Below, piece by piece: positions 8,587 to 16,956 of a DNA stretch of 64,000 nt; position 1 is the stretch's first letter, and every line of letters starts with the position of its first letter. A program made the translations under genes and the position numbers. The notes below the pieces were generated by a model that was not told the origin of the DNA, did not search any database, and saw nothing but the letters and a program-made list of their open reading frames with translations. Origin of the DNA: Candidatus Binatia bacterium (lineage in GTDB: Bacteria > Desulfobacterota > Binatia > UBA9968 > JAJDTQ01); NCBI GenBank assembly GCA_951813575.1, contig OX638375.1, positions 2,805,042 to 2,869,041 of the forward strand. Direction: 5' to 3'.

Positions 8587-9132
8587 TTAGTCCGCCTCCG
8601 CGCGAGTCCGCCAGCGTTGGTACGTGGCCCGTTCCTCGTCGCAGGTCTCCAGGGTTAGGCGCCGTATGAGATGCGGCGGCCGGCCGCCCCCTCCCTCCCT
8701 CGATTCACCGCCCGCCACGGTCACGCACAGCTTGGGCGCGCTCTTGACGATGATCGCGCCCTTGGCCGTCATGGAAAACCCCTGCTGCGGCGAGCCGTCG
8801 CATTTCGCCAGCCCGAGCCCGGCGCCCGCCTGGGCTCCGTCCGCGGTCATGCAAACATCGAACCCCGGCATGTGGAAGCGCCCCGCCTTGATGCCGTCGC
8901 TGGCGAACCCCTGGTCGACGCCGAGTTGGCCCTGATAGCTGTAGCAACTGTGGGCCTGAAGGCCTCTGTCGACCCTGGCGCGCTCCTTGTAGCCGCGGAT
9001 GTCCAGGCAGAAGCCGCGCTGGTCGTCCAGGCGGTCGACCAGGAGAACCTCCACGGTTTCGCCCGCTACGGCGGGGCCGGCAAGCGCGGCGCCGACGAGA
9101 ACGGTCAAGAAAATGAGTCCGAGGTATTTCAT
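8587..9132 (-). CDS. Secreted ricin-type lectin-like protein
   Basis: Exported protein of 181 residues. Signal peptide: MKYLGLIFLTVLVGAALAGP with a likely AxA cleavage near PAVAGE. The mature part has cysteines spaced as in beta-trefoil lectins (GFCLDIRG, SCYSYQGQ, VCMTADGAQ, AKCDGSPQQGF, LCVTVAGG, LETCDEE) and QxF/QxW-like turns, suggesting a single ricin-B-like trefoil. The start at 9132 is supported by GGAGGTCCC immediately upstream; an upstream start at 9147 has none. It converges with the TOPRIM-like gene and precedes nothing obviously related. Carbohydrate binding is inferred. Confidence 0.65.
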   Translation of the reverse strand: MKYLGLIFLTVLVGAALAGPAVAGETVEVLLVDRLDDQRGFCLDIRGYKERARVDRGLQAHSCYSYQGQLGVDQGFASDGIKAGRFHMPGFDVCMTADGAQAGAGLGLAKCDGSPQQGFSMTAKGAIIVKSAPKLCVTVAGGESREGGGGRPPHLIRRLTLETCDEERATYQRWRTRAEAD

Positions 9133-9178
9133 GGGACCTCCGTTCATTGGACAGACAGGGATTAGACGGACAGGGGTT

Positions 9179-10150
9179 TCAAGCGTCGAGTTTCAGCAGC
9201 CGTGCGGCCGTGCCCCCCAGAATGTCCTCCTTGACCTGCTCCTCAAGCTCCAGGTTCCTGACCGCCTCGATGTATTCACGGATCGCCTGGTTGCCCTTGC
9301 CGCCCTGCGTGCTCACGCCGGTGAAGTTCTGCGGATAGTCGGTGGCGAACACGAGCCTGTCCGGGCGGATGCCCAGCAGGCCGCAACCGAAGGCCGTGAG
9401 CCCTCCCTCGAAGCCCGAGAGGTCGAAATAGAGCCGATCGAAATACTCTTCGAACGAATGTTTCAGGGTGCCGAACCGGTGCGCCATGGCCACCAGCCGG
9501 TCCTTGAACGCGGCGATGCCGCCGCCGAAGTGCCCGATGACGAAGTCGATCTCCGGGTGGCGGTCCAGCACCCCACCGGCGATCAACCGTATGGTAGCGA
9601 TGGTCAGGTCGATCTCCCTGCCGATGATGCGCGGCAGATCGTACCCCTGAATGGATTCATAGCCCTTGGGTACCAGTGCCGGGTGCACGAAGATCGGAAC
9701 GCCGAGCCGCGCGACCCGTTCGTAGAACCGGTCCAGCTCCGGCGCGTCGAGAAAAAGTCCGCCCACCTGCGAGGTGATGGTCACGCCGTGGAGCCCGCGC
9801 TCCCGGATCGCCCGATCCAGCTCGTCCAGCGCCTTTTCGCCTTCCAGGACGGGTGCATGCGCCAGCCCGACGAACCGCCCGTCGTATTGCCGCTCCAGTT
9901 CCGCATAGCTGTCGTTGATGACCCTGCAATCCTCCAGGTTGCCATCCCAGCCCAGATGGCACGACACCACCGATACGTCCACCCCCGCCTCGTCCATGTC
10001 CCGAAGCTGCGCCTCCGCGTCGTAGAGCTTCGCATGGAGGGTCATCCGAGGCACCCCGCCCTCGGTGGCCACGGCGACCTTGTCGGAGTAGAGGCCCTTC
10101 TTTCGCGCCAGGGCCTCGGGGACGTAGTGGTGTTGGAAGTCTATGACCAT
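9179..10150 (-). CDS. Amidohydrolase family protein (ACMSD-like)
   Basis: Third amidohydrolase-2 family member, 323 residues, the typical ACMSD-like length. Motifs: N-terminal VIDFQHHYVP (metal-binding His pair region), His in VPIFVHPALVP near residue 165, His in FVIGHFGGG near residue 210 and Asp in VFATDYPQN near residue 275. These match the metal centre of alpha-amino-beta-carboxymuconate-semialdehyde decarboxylase relatives, so decarboxylation or hydrolysis of a small carboxylic acid is likely. It starts 3 bp beyond the stop of the upstream MazF-like gene on the same strand, possibly sharing its transcript. Confidence 0.88.
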   Translation of the reverse strand: MVIDFQHHYVPEALARKKGLYSDKVAVATEGGVPRMTLHAKLYDAEAQLRDMDEAGVDVSVVSCHLGWDGNLEDCRVINDSYAELERQYDGRFVGLAHAPVLEGEKALDELDRAIRERGLHGVTITSQVGGLFLDAPELDRFYERVARLGVPIFVHPALVPKGYESIQGYDLPRIIGREIDLTIATIRLIAGGVLDRHPEIDFVIGHFGGGIAAFKDRLVAMAHRFGTLKHSFEEYFDRLYFDLSGFEGGLTAFGCGLLGIRPDRLVFATDYPQNFTGVSTQGGKGNQAIREYIEAVRNLELEEQVKEDILGGTAARLLKLDA

Positions 10151-10153
10151 GGG

Positions 10154-10507
10154 TCAGCCTGTTGGTCGAAGGCCGAGGAGGAGCCGCAGGCCATCCTCGA
10201 CCCGGCCCATGATGACGTCGGAAGCCCGGCCCGCCCGCTCGATGAGGTATTGCTTGTCCAGGGTGATGACTTGCGACACGTTTATGACCGATGTCTTCCG
10301 CAAGCCTGTTCCCCGCCTTGCAAGGGAGACGTTGCCCGGCGCCTCAGCCAGCCGCAGGTTGGAGGTGATGGCGAGGGCGACGACGGTTTGGATTCCGCTT
10401 CGGTTGAAGCCGTCGGATTGAACGATCAGAACAGGGCGTCGGTACCCCGGTTCCGATCGCCCCGGAACCGGCAGGTCCGCCCACCAGATCTCACCGCGGT
10501 TTACCAC
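10154..10507 (-). CDS. MazF/PemK-family mRNA interferase toxin
   Basis: Toxin of 117 residues with the PemK/MazF SH3-like fold: opening RGEIWWADLP, the RRPVLIVQSD strand, TSN near residue 49, and a C-terminal helix region. Family members cut mRNA at short sequences. It begins with GTG at 10507, overlapping the antitoxin stop by 7 bp, with GAGGACGAG as ribosome site inside the antitoxin gene, so expression is coupled. The order antitoxin then toxin is standard. Confidence 0.9.
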   Translation of the reverse strand: MVNRGEIWWADLPVPGRSEPGYRRPVLIVQSDGFNRSGIQTVVALAITSNLRLAEAPGNVSLARRGTGLRKTSVINVSQVITLDKQYLIERAGRASDVIMGRVEDGLRLLLGLRPTG

Positions 10508-10746
10508 TCGTCCTCGGCGGCCAACGAGAGGAATTGCAGGGCCTCAAGCTGGTCGTCAAGCGCGGAGATCGATGGGTCTTCGCCGTACACGGCGTTGAGC
10601 CGTTCCGTCACCCGTTCGTCGGCGTGGCGCTCAACGAACTCACCGACGGCCTTCGTGTAGAGCTCGCTCCGCGAGATGCCCAATTCCTTTGCCGTGCGCT
10701 CCGCGGCTTCGAAAACCTCGTCTCGGATGGAAATGGCAGTTTTCAT
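10501..10746 (-). CDS. Ribbon-helix-helix antitoxin of the MazF-like toxin
   Basis: Antitoxin of 81 residues. The N-terminal ribbon-helix-helix is visible: TAISIRDEVFEAAERTAKEL (strand and first helix) then GISRSELYTKAVGEFVE. The acidic C-terminal tail ending AAEDEW is the probable toxin-binding segment. ATG at 10746 is preferred; a GTG one codon earlier is possible. There is no Shine-Dalgarno sequence, but a good promoter ends only 8 bp upstream of the ATG, implying a leaderless transcript. A perfect inverted repeat overlapping the -10 box is the likely autoregulatory operator. Confidence 0.88.
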   Translation of the reverse strand: MKTAISIRDEVFEAAERTAKELGISRSELYTKAVGEFVERHADERVTERLNAVYGEDPSISALDDQLEALQFLSLAAEDEW

Positions 10747-10754
10747 CACACCGA

Positions 10755-10783
10755 AGTATAACCATAGTTATACCGTAGTGCAA
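10755..10783 (-). promoter_or_regulatory. Promoter and operator of the MazEF-like operon
   Basis: On the minus strand, -35 TTGCAC (10783-10778), a 17-bp spacer and -10 TATACT (10760-10755). The inverted repeat GTATAAC (10756-10762), 4-bp spacer, GTTATAC (10767-10773) covers the -10 box and spacer, where a bound antitoxin would block RNA polymerase. The expected transcript start falls within a few bases of the ATG at 10746. Confidence 0.65.
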
Positions 10784-10885
10784 CCCGCAAGCTACAGGGT
10801 GAGCGGAAATCCGACGGGTCACTGTGCGATTGACCGGCAAGCCGCAGACATGGGAATATATTTCGGCAACCGAGATATTCACACC

Positions 10886-13033
10886 ATGAACGCCGCCAAC
10901 ACCATCATCCCCAGCACTTGCTGGGAATGCAGCGCCCACTGCGGGTCGCTGGTCACCGTCGAGGACGGGCGGGTCACCAAGGTGGCGCCGTACCCGGAGC
11001 ATCCGGCGTCGCTGGGGGCGTTCTGCGTGAAGGGGATCCGGGGGTTGCCGGAGCTGACCTATCATCCGGACCGGGTGCTGTATCCGATCAAGCGCACGGG
11101 GCCGCGGGGCGGGGGGCGGTGGCAGCGGGTGTCGTGGGACGAGGCGCTGGACGAGATGGCGGAGGCGATGCTGGCGGTGCGGGAGCGCTATGGGCCGAAG
11201 GCACTGTGTGGGGCGGTGAGCAACGCGCACTTCAGCCGCGGGGTCATGCTGGCGTTGCTCCTGCGGGCTTTCGGATCGCCCAACTGGATGATGAACCAGG
11301 ACCTGTGCGGCGGGTGCCGGGCGCTGAGCGACCGGATCACGGGGCTGGCCATCAGCAAGGGCGAGGATATCGACAATACCCGTTGCGCGCTCGTGGTGGG
11401 GCGCAATCCGTATGCGGCCGACCCGCCGCAGTGGCAGGCGCTCAAGCGCGCCAGGGCGAAGGGCGCGCGCGTCGTCGTGATCGATCCGGGTGAAACGCCG
11501 GCGGCCACCATGGCCGACCTCTGGCTGCGGCCGCGGCCCGGCACGGATGCGGCCATCGGTTTGGCAATGATCCACTGGCTGGTGGAGCACGGCCGCTACG
11601 ACCGTGAGTTCGTGGAGCGCTGGTGCCATGGCTTCGACGCGCTGGTGGAGCGGGCGGCGCAGTATCCTGCCGGACGCGCCGCGGAGTTGACCGGGGTGCC
11701 GCAGGCGGACATCGAGAAGGCTGCGGAGTACTACGCCGACGGCCCCTCCTGTTTCGTGAGCGGGCACGGCATCGACGCCTTCAGCGCCGGGGTCCAGACC
11801 TTCCGCGCGTTCCATTGCCTGGTGGCCATCAGCGGCAACCTGGACCGCGAGGGCGGCAACCGGCGCGTCAAGAAACCGGCCGGGTTCACCAACTACATCG
11901 AGGTGTTGCACAAGCCCGAGTTCCGGCTGCCCCTGGAAGTGGAGAACCAGACCATCGGCGCCGACCGCTTCCCGCTGTGGGCGGGACCCGAGGGCTGGCA
12001 GACGGCGTGCCACAACCCGTCGGTCATCGAGGCGGTGCTCAGCGGCAAGCCGTACCCGGTGCGCGCCATGTACGTCAGCGGTGTCAACATCGTGGTGACC
12101 TATCCCGATACGCCGAAGACCCTGGAGGCGCTCAAGTCCCTGGACTTCTTCGCTGTGGCCACCCACATGATGAACCCTACCGCGGAGTACGCCGACCTCG
12201 TGCTGCCCAAGACGACGGGGCTGGAGGACGAGGAAGTGTCGCTGGAAGGCTCCGGGCCGTGCCTGAGCCTGATCCAGCCGGCGGTGGAGCCCCAGGGCGA
12301 GGCCCGCGGCGACTTCCGCATCGCCCGCGATCTTGCCCGGCGCATCGAATCCCGTGGCGTCGCAGAAGCGCGGCGCTTCATCCCCTGGGAGACCAAGCTC
12401 GAGTTCAACGAATTCCTGCTGGGCGACTGCGGCGTCACCGTGGAGCAGATGCGGGAGAAGGGCTACGCGAACTTCCCGTTCACCTACGGCGATTTCGAGA
12501 AGGCTGGATTCAAGACCGAGACCGGCAAGGTAGAGCTCTATTCCGAGCGCCTCGCCGAGTTGGGTCTGGACCCGCTGCCGGACTACACGCCGACCCGGGC
12601 GGAGCGCGAGACGCTTGCGGTGCGCGACGCCTATCCGTTGACGCTGCTCACCGGCGTGCGGGAGCGCACCTATCACCACTCGCGGTTCCGCGACCAGGGC
12701 TGGGCCCGCAAGGTGTCGCCGGACCCGTGGCTTCAACTGCACCCGGAGACCGCCACGCGGTACCGTCTCGCCGAGAACGACTGGGTATGGGTGGAGACGG
12801 CCGGCGGGCCGGGCCGCTGCCGCCTGAAGGTGCGGGTCACCGAGGCGACCCTGCCGGGAGTGGCGCGCACCGGCATGGGCTGGTGGTACCCGGAGGCGGA
12901 AGCGCCCCACCGTGGTGCCTTGGAGGTGAACATCAACGCCGCCATGCGCTATGATGGGCCGTGGGACCCGGTGACGGGGTCGGCGGACACCCGCGGGCTG
13001 CCGTGCCGGATCGCCAAGGTCGAGAACCTGTGA
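10886..13033 (+). CDS. Molybdopterin-dependent oxidoreductase (DMSO reductase family)
   Basis: Catalytic subunit-like protein of 715 residues. The N-terminal [4Fe-4S] motif is complete: Cys12, Cys15, Cys19 (CWECSAHC) and Cys47 (GAFCVKG). The molybdopterin domain follows, with a possible Mo-ligand Cys in MMNQDLCGGC near residue 140, and the C-terminal dinucleotide-binding domain contains TLLTGVRERTYHHSRF and LHPETATRYRL. No Tat signal is visible and no electron-transfer subunit is adjacent, so it is probably a cytoplasmic enzyme of the BisC/formate-dehydrogenase-like group. Start chosen at ATG 10886; an in-frame ATG at 10850 is possible. It is divergent from the MazEF-like operon and 34 bp before a dioxygenase gene. 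Substrate unknown. Confidence 0.88.
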   Translation: MNAANTIIPSTCWECSAHCGSLVTVEDGRVTKVAPYPEHPASLGAFCVKGIRGLPELTYHPDRVLYPIKRTGPRGGGRWQRVSWDEALDEMAEAMLAVRERYGPKALCGAVSNAHFSRGVMLALLLRAFGSPNWMMNQDLCGGCRALSDRITGLAISKGEDIDNTRCALVVGRNPYAADPPQWQALKRARAKGARVVVIDPGETPAATMADLWLRPRPGTDAAIGLAMIHWLVEHGRYDREFVERWCHGFDALVERAAQYPAGRAAELTGVPQADIEKAAEYYADGPSCFVSGHGIDAFSAGVQTFRAFHCLVAISGNLDREGGNRRVKKPAGFTNYIEVLHKPEFRLPLEVENQTIGADRFPLWAGPEGWQTACHNPSVIEAVLSGKPYPVRAMYVSGVNIVVTYPDTPKTLEALKSLDFFAVATHMMNPTAEYADLVLPKTTGLEDEEVSLEGSGPCLSLIQPAVEPQGEARGDFRIARDLARRIESRGVAEARRFIPWETKLEFNEFLLGDCGVTVEQMREKGYANFPFTYGDFEKAGFKTETGKVELYSERLAELGLDPLPDYTPTRAERETLAVRDAYPLTLLTGVRERTYHHSRFRDQGWARKVSPDPWLQLHPETATRYRLAENDWVWVETAGGPGRCRLKVRVTEATLPGVARTGMGWWYPEAEAPHRGALEVNINAAMRYDGPWDPVTGSADTRGLPCRIAKVENL

Positions 13034-13067
13034 GATAGAATTCCGGGCGAAGTTCGGAGGAAGACCC

Positions 13068-14138
13068 ATGCTGAACGTTATCAGACAACCGGCCGTGCTG
13101 AATCAGCCCGTGGTGGACCCTGCGGCCTGGACCGCGGAAGACCTGGCCTCGGACCAGAGCTGGATCCACCCGCTGACCGAGAGCGAGATCGCGGACCTGG
13201 ACGCTGCCGTGGCGCGGGTGGAGGAACGAGGGCTCGACATCCTGGACATCACCAGGGACGACTTCGTGCTTTCGATCCTGGGTGACCGGCTCGACGAGAT
13301 CGCTTCAGACGTTGTCGACGGTCGTGGCTTGTCGCTCATACGCGGCGTACCGGTGCATCGCTACAGCCGCATGCAGTCCGCCATCGCCTTCTGGGGAATC
13401 GGCCTCTTCCTCGGCGAGCCCGTGTCCCAGAACTCCAAGGGACACCTCCTAGGTCACGTTGCCGATCTCGGCGGTACCCTCAAGAACCCCAAGCATCGCG
13501 GCTACCAGACCCACGACATGCTGCCCTTTCACTGCGATGCCTGCGACCTGGTCGTGCTGATGTGCCTGCACCCGGCCAAGTCCGGCGGCAGCAGCCGGTT
13601 CACGAGCACCCTCAACGTCTACAACGAGATGCTCAAGCGCCGCCCCGAGCTGGTGGCGGAGCTGGCCGCCCCCATCTACCGTGACCGCCGCGGCGAGGTC
13701 CCGGAGGGCAAGGACCCGTGGTGGCAGCTCGCCATTTTCAACTTCTACGAAGACTATCTGACCGTGAGCGCGGGAGGTACCTATGTCCGCTCGGCCCAGC
13801 GGTTCGAGGAGTTGCCGCGACACACCGAGGAACTGAAGGAGGCGCTGACCCTCTTCGCCGATCTGTGCAATGAGCTGTCGTACGACATGGAGTTCCTGCA
13901 GGGCGACGTGCAGATATTGCACAACCACGTCACCGCCCATTCGCGCACCGAGTTCGAGGACTACCCGGAGCCCGAGCGCCGTCGCAATCTCCTGCGTCTA
14001 TGGCTCGGCACACCCGGCGGGCGGCCGCTGCCGCCTGCGTTCAGCGACCGTTTCTCCCACCTGAAGGAAGGGGAACGGCCGGCCGGTGGCGTCGTGGTGC
14101 CGGGAACCGTGTACAAGGCGCCGCTGTATCCGGAGTAG
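13068..14138 (+). CDS. TauD/TfdA-family Fe(II)/2-oxoglutarate dioxygenase
   Basis: Protein of 356 residues carrying the 2-His-1-carboxylate iron site: His155-x-Asp157 in LPFHCDACD and a distal His within ILHNHVTAHSR near residues 285-291, followed by an Arg in RRNLLRLWLG that would hold 2-oxoglutarate. It resembles gamma-butyrobetaine/TauD-type hydroxylases rather than facial-triad cupins. A good ribosome site, CGGAGGAAG, precedes the ATG. It probably forms a two-gene operon with the molybdopterin enzyme upstream (34-bp gap). Substrate cannot be inferred. Confidence 0.87.
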   Translation: MLNVIRQPAVLNQPVVDPAAWTAEDLASDQSWIHPLTESEIADLDAAVARVEERGLDILDITRDDFVLSILGDRLDEIASDVVDGRGLSLIRGVPVHRYSRMQSAIAFWGIGLFLGEPVSQNSKGHLLGHVADLGGTLKNPKHRGYQTHDMLPFHCDACDLVVLMCLHPAKSGGSSRFTSTLNVYNEMLKRRPELVAELAAPIYRDRRGEVPEGKDPWWQLAIFNFYEDYLTVSAGGTYVRSAQRFEELPRHTEELKEALTLFADLCNELSYDMEFLQGDVQILHNHVTAHSRTEFEDYPEPERRRNLLRLWLGTPGGRPLPPAFSDRFSHLKEGERPAGGVVVPGTVYKAPLYPE

Positions 14139-14300
14139 GCGAACCCCGCCGTTGTTACCCCGGGCCTCTGCACATGTGAATCCAGGTCCCGCACCTGTCA
14201 CTCCGGGCCCCACCTGTGAGCCTGGACTCCACGCGTGAGCCCGGACTCCACGCGTGAGCCCGGAACCCCACTGTCACCGCGGAACCCCACTGTCCCGGAT

Positions 14301-14440
14301 TCGCACCCGTCACCGCGGCCCTACACCCGTCACCGCGGCCCTACACCCGTCGCCGCGGACTTACACCCGTCGCCGCAGACCTACACCCGTCGCCGCGGAC
14401 TTACACCCGTCACCGCGGCCCCCCACCCGTCACCCCGGGC
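14301..14440. repeat. Tandem array, seven 20-bp units
   Basis: Seven consecutive units begin every 20 bp at 14301, 14321, 14341, 14361, 14381, 14401 and 14421. The consensus is close to CTACACCCGTCACCGCGGCC with a few substitutions each. More degenerate 19-20 bp relatives extend back to about 14168 (for example CACGCGTGAGCCCGG twice between 14229 and 14263). The last unit merges into the palindromic element at 14429: the unit core GTCACCGCGGC resembles the element head GTCACCCCGGGC. Confidence 0.85.
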
Positions 14441-14526
14441 TTGACCCGGGGTCCAGGGGAGGTGGCGGGGTGCGGCGGTCGTCCTGCCGGCTCCGCTTCT
14501 GGACCCCGGGTCAAGCCCGGGGTGAC
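14429..14526. repeat. Inverted pair of 28-bp palindromic elements
   Basis: Element at 14429-14456 (begins GTCACCCCGGGCTTGA, ends CGGGGTCCAG) and its exact reverse complement at 14499-14526, separated by 42 bp. Each element is itself a near-palindrome around CCCGGGCTTGACCCGGG. The same element recurs at 15958, 52424 and 52541, so it is a dispersed REP-like genomic repeat. Lying between converging genes, it could fold into a strong hairpin in either transcript. Confidence 0.85.
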
Positions 14527-14634
14527 GAAGAGGTGTGCGGGGTGACGAAGAGGCGCGGGATAGCGGAGAGGGATGGGATGACCAGGGAGGCAGCGTCCGG
14601 ACTCGAATCAGGTCCGGTATTGTGACGGGCGGGG

Positions 14635-15936
14635 CTAGTACGGCCGGCAGAGCCGGTCGCGTCCGCCCCAGATGTCGATGCCGCCGGCGATGACGTCGCG
14701 AGCCTCCAACACCAACGGGTCACCGGCGGCTACGTAGGGCGCGCCGGGATAGTTGATGAGCTGGAGCCGGTCGTAGGCGCCTACCACCCGTTCCGCGGCG
14801 GGTAGCTCGACGACGATGTCGCGGTTGCCGGTGCTTATCACGGCGTCGGCTTCCTTTTCGTAGTACAGCAGGGGAGCTTCGGTGCCGTCCTTGCCGCCGT
14901 ATTCGTAGGTGACGAGGACGGTCTTGATGCCCCTCTCCTCGCAGCCTTTCACCGTCAGCATGACCTCGATGAAGGCGTTGCCCGAGCCCGTGCGCGTGAT
15001 CAGGGCGGCGTCGGCGCCCAAGGACATGGCCACCCGCACGGCGTTGTGGGCCGCGATCTCCTTTTCGCGGGAGGTCTCGAAGCCGATGCGCTGGAGGATC
15101 ACTCCCGCGAACCGGTACCGCCGGTCCCGCAAGAGCCCCAGCGCCAGGGGCTGATGCTGCCAGTTCCAGGTGATGGGATGATAGCTGACGGTGCGGATGG
15201 TGCTGGAGGTGATGGCGCCGTCGGTCAGCTCGTTGGGGTGCAGCACCGTGGACAGGGATTCCTGGACCGGGAAGCCGTAGTAGGCGACGTTGGACGGCTT
15301 GTTGTCGGGCTCGGTGAAACAGCCGATGATGACCACGGCAGCCGGGAGATCCGCTCCATCGGCGTCCGGGTCATGTATCTCCACATCGTCCGGCTCGAGT
15401 TCCTTCGTGGCCTCGGCCAGCCGCAGGGCTGTGCCAAACTCCGCGCGCTGGATGGCTTGGTGCGCCTCGTACGCGGACAGTCCGTCTTCCAGGTCGAGGG
15501 TCAGCACCAGGTTGTTCAGCGAGCTTAACGGGGTCATGTCGGCGCCCGGTCCCCACATGTCCAGGATGGCGCTGCGCTGGGCGGTGGTGCCGGTGCGGAC
15601 GGTACCCTCGTAGGCCACGGCGGTGACCAGCGCCATGCCCGAGAGACGGTGGGTGCGTCCCTGGCCCACCGGAGCCACCGGCCCGAGGACTCCCGGAAAG
15701 ATTTGCCCGGTCCCGGCGGTCTTGATGCGCGGTTCCACCACGTCGCGGATGCCGGTGACCCGCGCTTTCTCGCCGGGGTGCACCACGTCGAAGCTCGCGG
15801 AGCGCACCCGCGGGTCCTCCACCGCCCATGCCGCCAAGCCTTCGGCATCCACTTCCAGAACGCCGGAGGCATAGCGCGTCTCGCCGCCGAGGCGGATTTC
15901 GCGTACGCGGTAGGCTGCGAGTTCGAGGGCAGTCAT
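14635..15936 (-). CDS. Glycine/sarcosine/betaine reductase component B homologue
   Basis: Protein of 433 residues related to GrdE/GrdG, the precursor of the alpha and beta subunits of glycine/betaine reductase protein B. Recognisable stretches are the N-terminal half with SASFDVVHPGEKARVTGIRD and IFPGVLGPVAPVGQGRTHRL, and the C-terminal half with LGADAALITRTGSGNAFIEV, typical of the beta-subunit region. In classical GrdE an internal Cys is cleaved to a pyruvoyl group; a candidate is the Cys in VVIIGCFTEPD near residue 205 (uncertain). The selenoprotein partners GrdA and GrdB are not in the window. It is the last gene of the minus-strand run 19581-14635, with an SDR, amidohydrolase, TctC and aldolase, so a role in carboxylate degradation is more likely than Stickland fermentation. 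Confidence 0.7.
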   Translation of the reverse strand: MTALELAAYRVREIRLGGETRYASGVLEVDAEGLAAWAVEDPRVRSASFDVVHPGEKARVTGIRDVVEPRIKTAGTGQIFPGVLGPVAPVGQGRTHRLSGMALVTAVAYEGTVRTGTTAQRSAILDMWGPGADMTPLSSLNNLVLTLDLEDGLSAYEAHQAIQRAEFGTALRLAEATKELEPDDVEIHDPDADGADLPAAVVIIGCFTEPDNKPSNVAYYGFPVQESLSTVLHPNELTDGAITSSTIRTVSYHPITWNWQHQPLALGLLRDRRYRFAGVILQRIGFETSREKEIAAHNAVRVAMSLGADAALITRTGSGNAFIEVMLTVKGCEERGIKTVLVTYEYGGKDGTEAPLLYYEKEADAVISTGNRDIVVELPAAERVVGAYDRLQLINYPGAPYVAAGDPLVLEARDVIAGGIDIWGGRDRLCRPY

Positions 15937-15957
15937 GCCCCCACCCCCTATCCCCGC

Positions 15958-16033
15958 CTGGACCCCGGGTCAAGCCCGGGGTGACGTGGAGGGGGGCCTG
16001 GACTCCGGAGCCTGCCCCGGACTTGATCCGGGG
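15958..16033. repeat. Palindromic repeat elements between genes
   Basis: 15958-15985 is another exact copy (reverse orientation) of the 28-bp element seen at 14499. A variant palindrome, CCCCGGA-CTTGA-TCCGGGG, lies at 16015-16033. Both sit in the 148-bp gap between the SDR gene and the GrdE-like gene on the same strand and would form hairpins in the transcript. Confidence 0.8.
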
Positions 16034-16084
16034 TCGAGTCCGGGGTGAGGCGGCGGGGTGCGGTTGGGCTCGGGAGGCAGTGCG

Positions 16085-16843
16085 TCAGTGCATGTGCTGG
16101 CCGCCGTCCACGCTGATGGACTGGCCGGTGACGAAGTCGCTGTCGTCGGACGACAGGAAGATGACCGTGCCCACCAGGTCGTCGGGGTACTGGTCGCGCT
16201 GGAACGCGCGGCTCTTGCGCCGGTTCTCCAGTTGCTGGGGGGTGGTGACGCCGTCCTGGCTGTCGCCCGATATGGTGAGGCCGGGCATGATGGCGTTGAC
16301 GCTGATCCCGTCGGGGCCGATCTCCCGCGCCAGTGCCCGGGTGAATCCGAGCACGCCGGCCTTGGAGGTGACGTAGTGGAGGAACATGGGCGTCCCGCCC
16401 AGGATGGTGCCGGAGGAAATGTTGATGATCTTGCCCTTGCCCTGCTCCTTCATGGCCGGATAGACCGCCTGCACGCACAGGTGCAGACCCTTGACGTTCA
16501 CCGCCATGACCCGGTCCCATTCGTCCTCATCGATCTCCATGAAGGACTTTTTCGTGAGCGCCGTGTACAGGGCCGCGTTGTTCACCAGCACGTCGATGCG
16601 CCCGTATTCCTTCAGTACCGCGTCCGCCATCTCGCGGGTCTTCTCCGGCGAGGCGACGTCCACGGCCACGGGGATGGCATCGCCGCCGTCCTTCCTGATC
16701 TCCTCGGCCACCTGGGTGGCGGCCTCCACCTGGATGTCGGCCACGGCCACCTTGGCGCCTTCCTTCGCCAGCCCCTTGGAATAGGCGCGGCCGATGCCGA
16801 TGCCGCCGCCCGTCACGATCGCGACTTTACCGTCCAAACGCAT
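16085..16843 (-). CDS. Short-chain dehydrogenase/reductase
   Basis: Classical SDR of 252 residues. NAD(P)-binding motif TGGGIGIGRA near residues 11-20, VADIQ at the end of strand two (Asp suggests NAD preference), the NNAALYT motif near residue 90, the catalytic Ser in NISSGT near residue 143 and the YVTSK catalytic tetrad segment near residues 158-162. The C-terminus VTGQSISVDGGQHMH is typical. It belongs to the minus-strand run with an amidohydrolase and a TctC-type binding protein, so it probably oxidises a hydroxy intermediate of that pathway. Confidence 0.92.
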   Translation of the reverse strand: MRLDGKVAIVTGGGIGIGRAYSKGLAKEGAKVAVADIQVEAATQVAEEIRKDGGDAIPVAVDVASPEKTREMADAVLKEYGRIDVLVNNAALYTALTKKSFMEIDEDEWDRVMAVNVKGLHLCVQAVYPAMKEQGKGKIINISSGTILGGTPMFLHYVTSKAGVLGFTRALAREIGPDGISVNAIMPGLTISGDSQDGVTTPQQLENRRKSRAFQRDQYPDDLVGTVIFLSSDDSDFVTGQSISVDGGQHMH

Positions 16844-16889
16844 GATGGAATCCTCCTCTTATGGATACTGCCCCCGTTCTCCGCCCTTC

Positions 16890-16918
16890 CTGGATTCCCG
16901 CTTGCGCGGGAATGACGG
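16890..16918. repeat. Palindromic intergenic element
   Basis: Short palindromic repeat of the CTGGATTCCCG-CTTG-CGCGGGAATGAC type in the 113-bp gap between the amidohydrolase and SDR genes. A partial second copy (GCGGGAATGACGG) follows near 16929. It differs from the CCCGGG elements elsewhere but has the same layout. Confidence 0.75.
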
Positions 16919-16956
16919 AGAGGAGGGCGGGAATGACGGGTGCGGGTTTCGTTCTT

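Larger units (their letters stand above)
14139..14634. other. Non-coding repeat region
   Basis: No gene is supported in these 496 bp between the dioxygenase and the converging glycine-reductase-like gene. The space is filled by a degenerate tandem repeat (about 14168-14440) running directly into a pair of inverted palindromic elements. Short open frames across it encode only repetitive Pro/Arg/Thr peptides. Confidence 0.8.

Noticed and set aside
10640..13069. 809-codon minus-strand open frame opposite the molybdopterin oxidoreductase
   Set aside because: Shadow frame with Arg/His/Pro-rich low-complexity sequence; the plus strand encodes intact cysteine and cofactor motifs.
14301..14440. Short regular repeats resembling a CRISPR array
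   Set aside because: Units are 20 bp directly adjacent with no unique spacers, and no cas gene is present.
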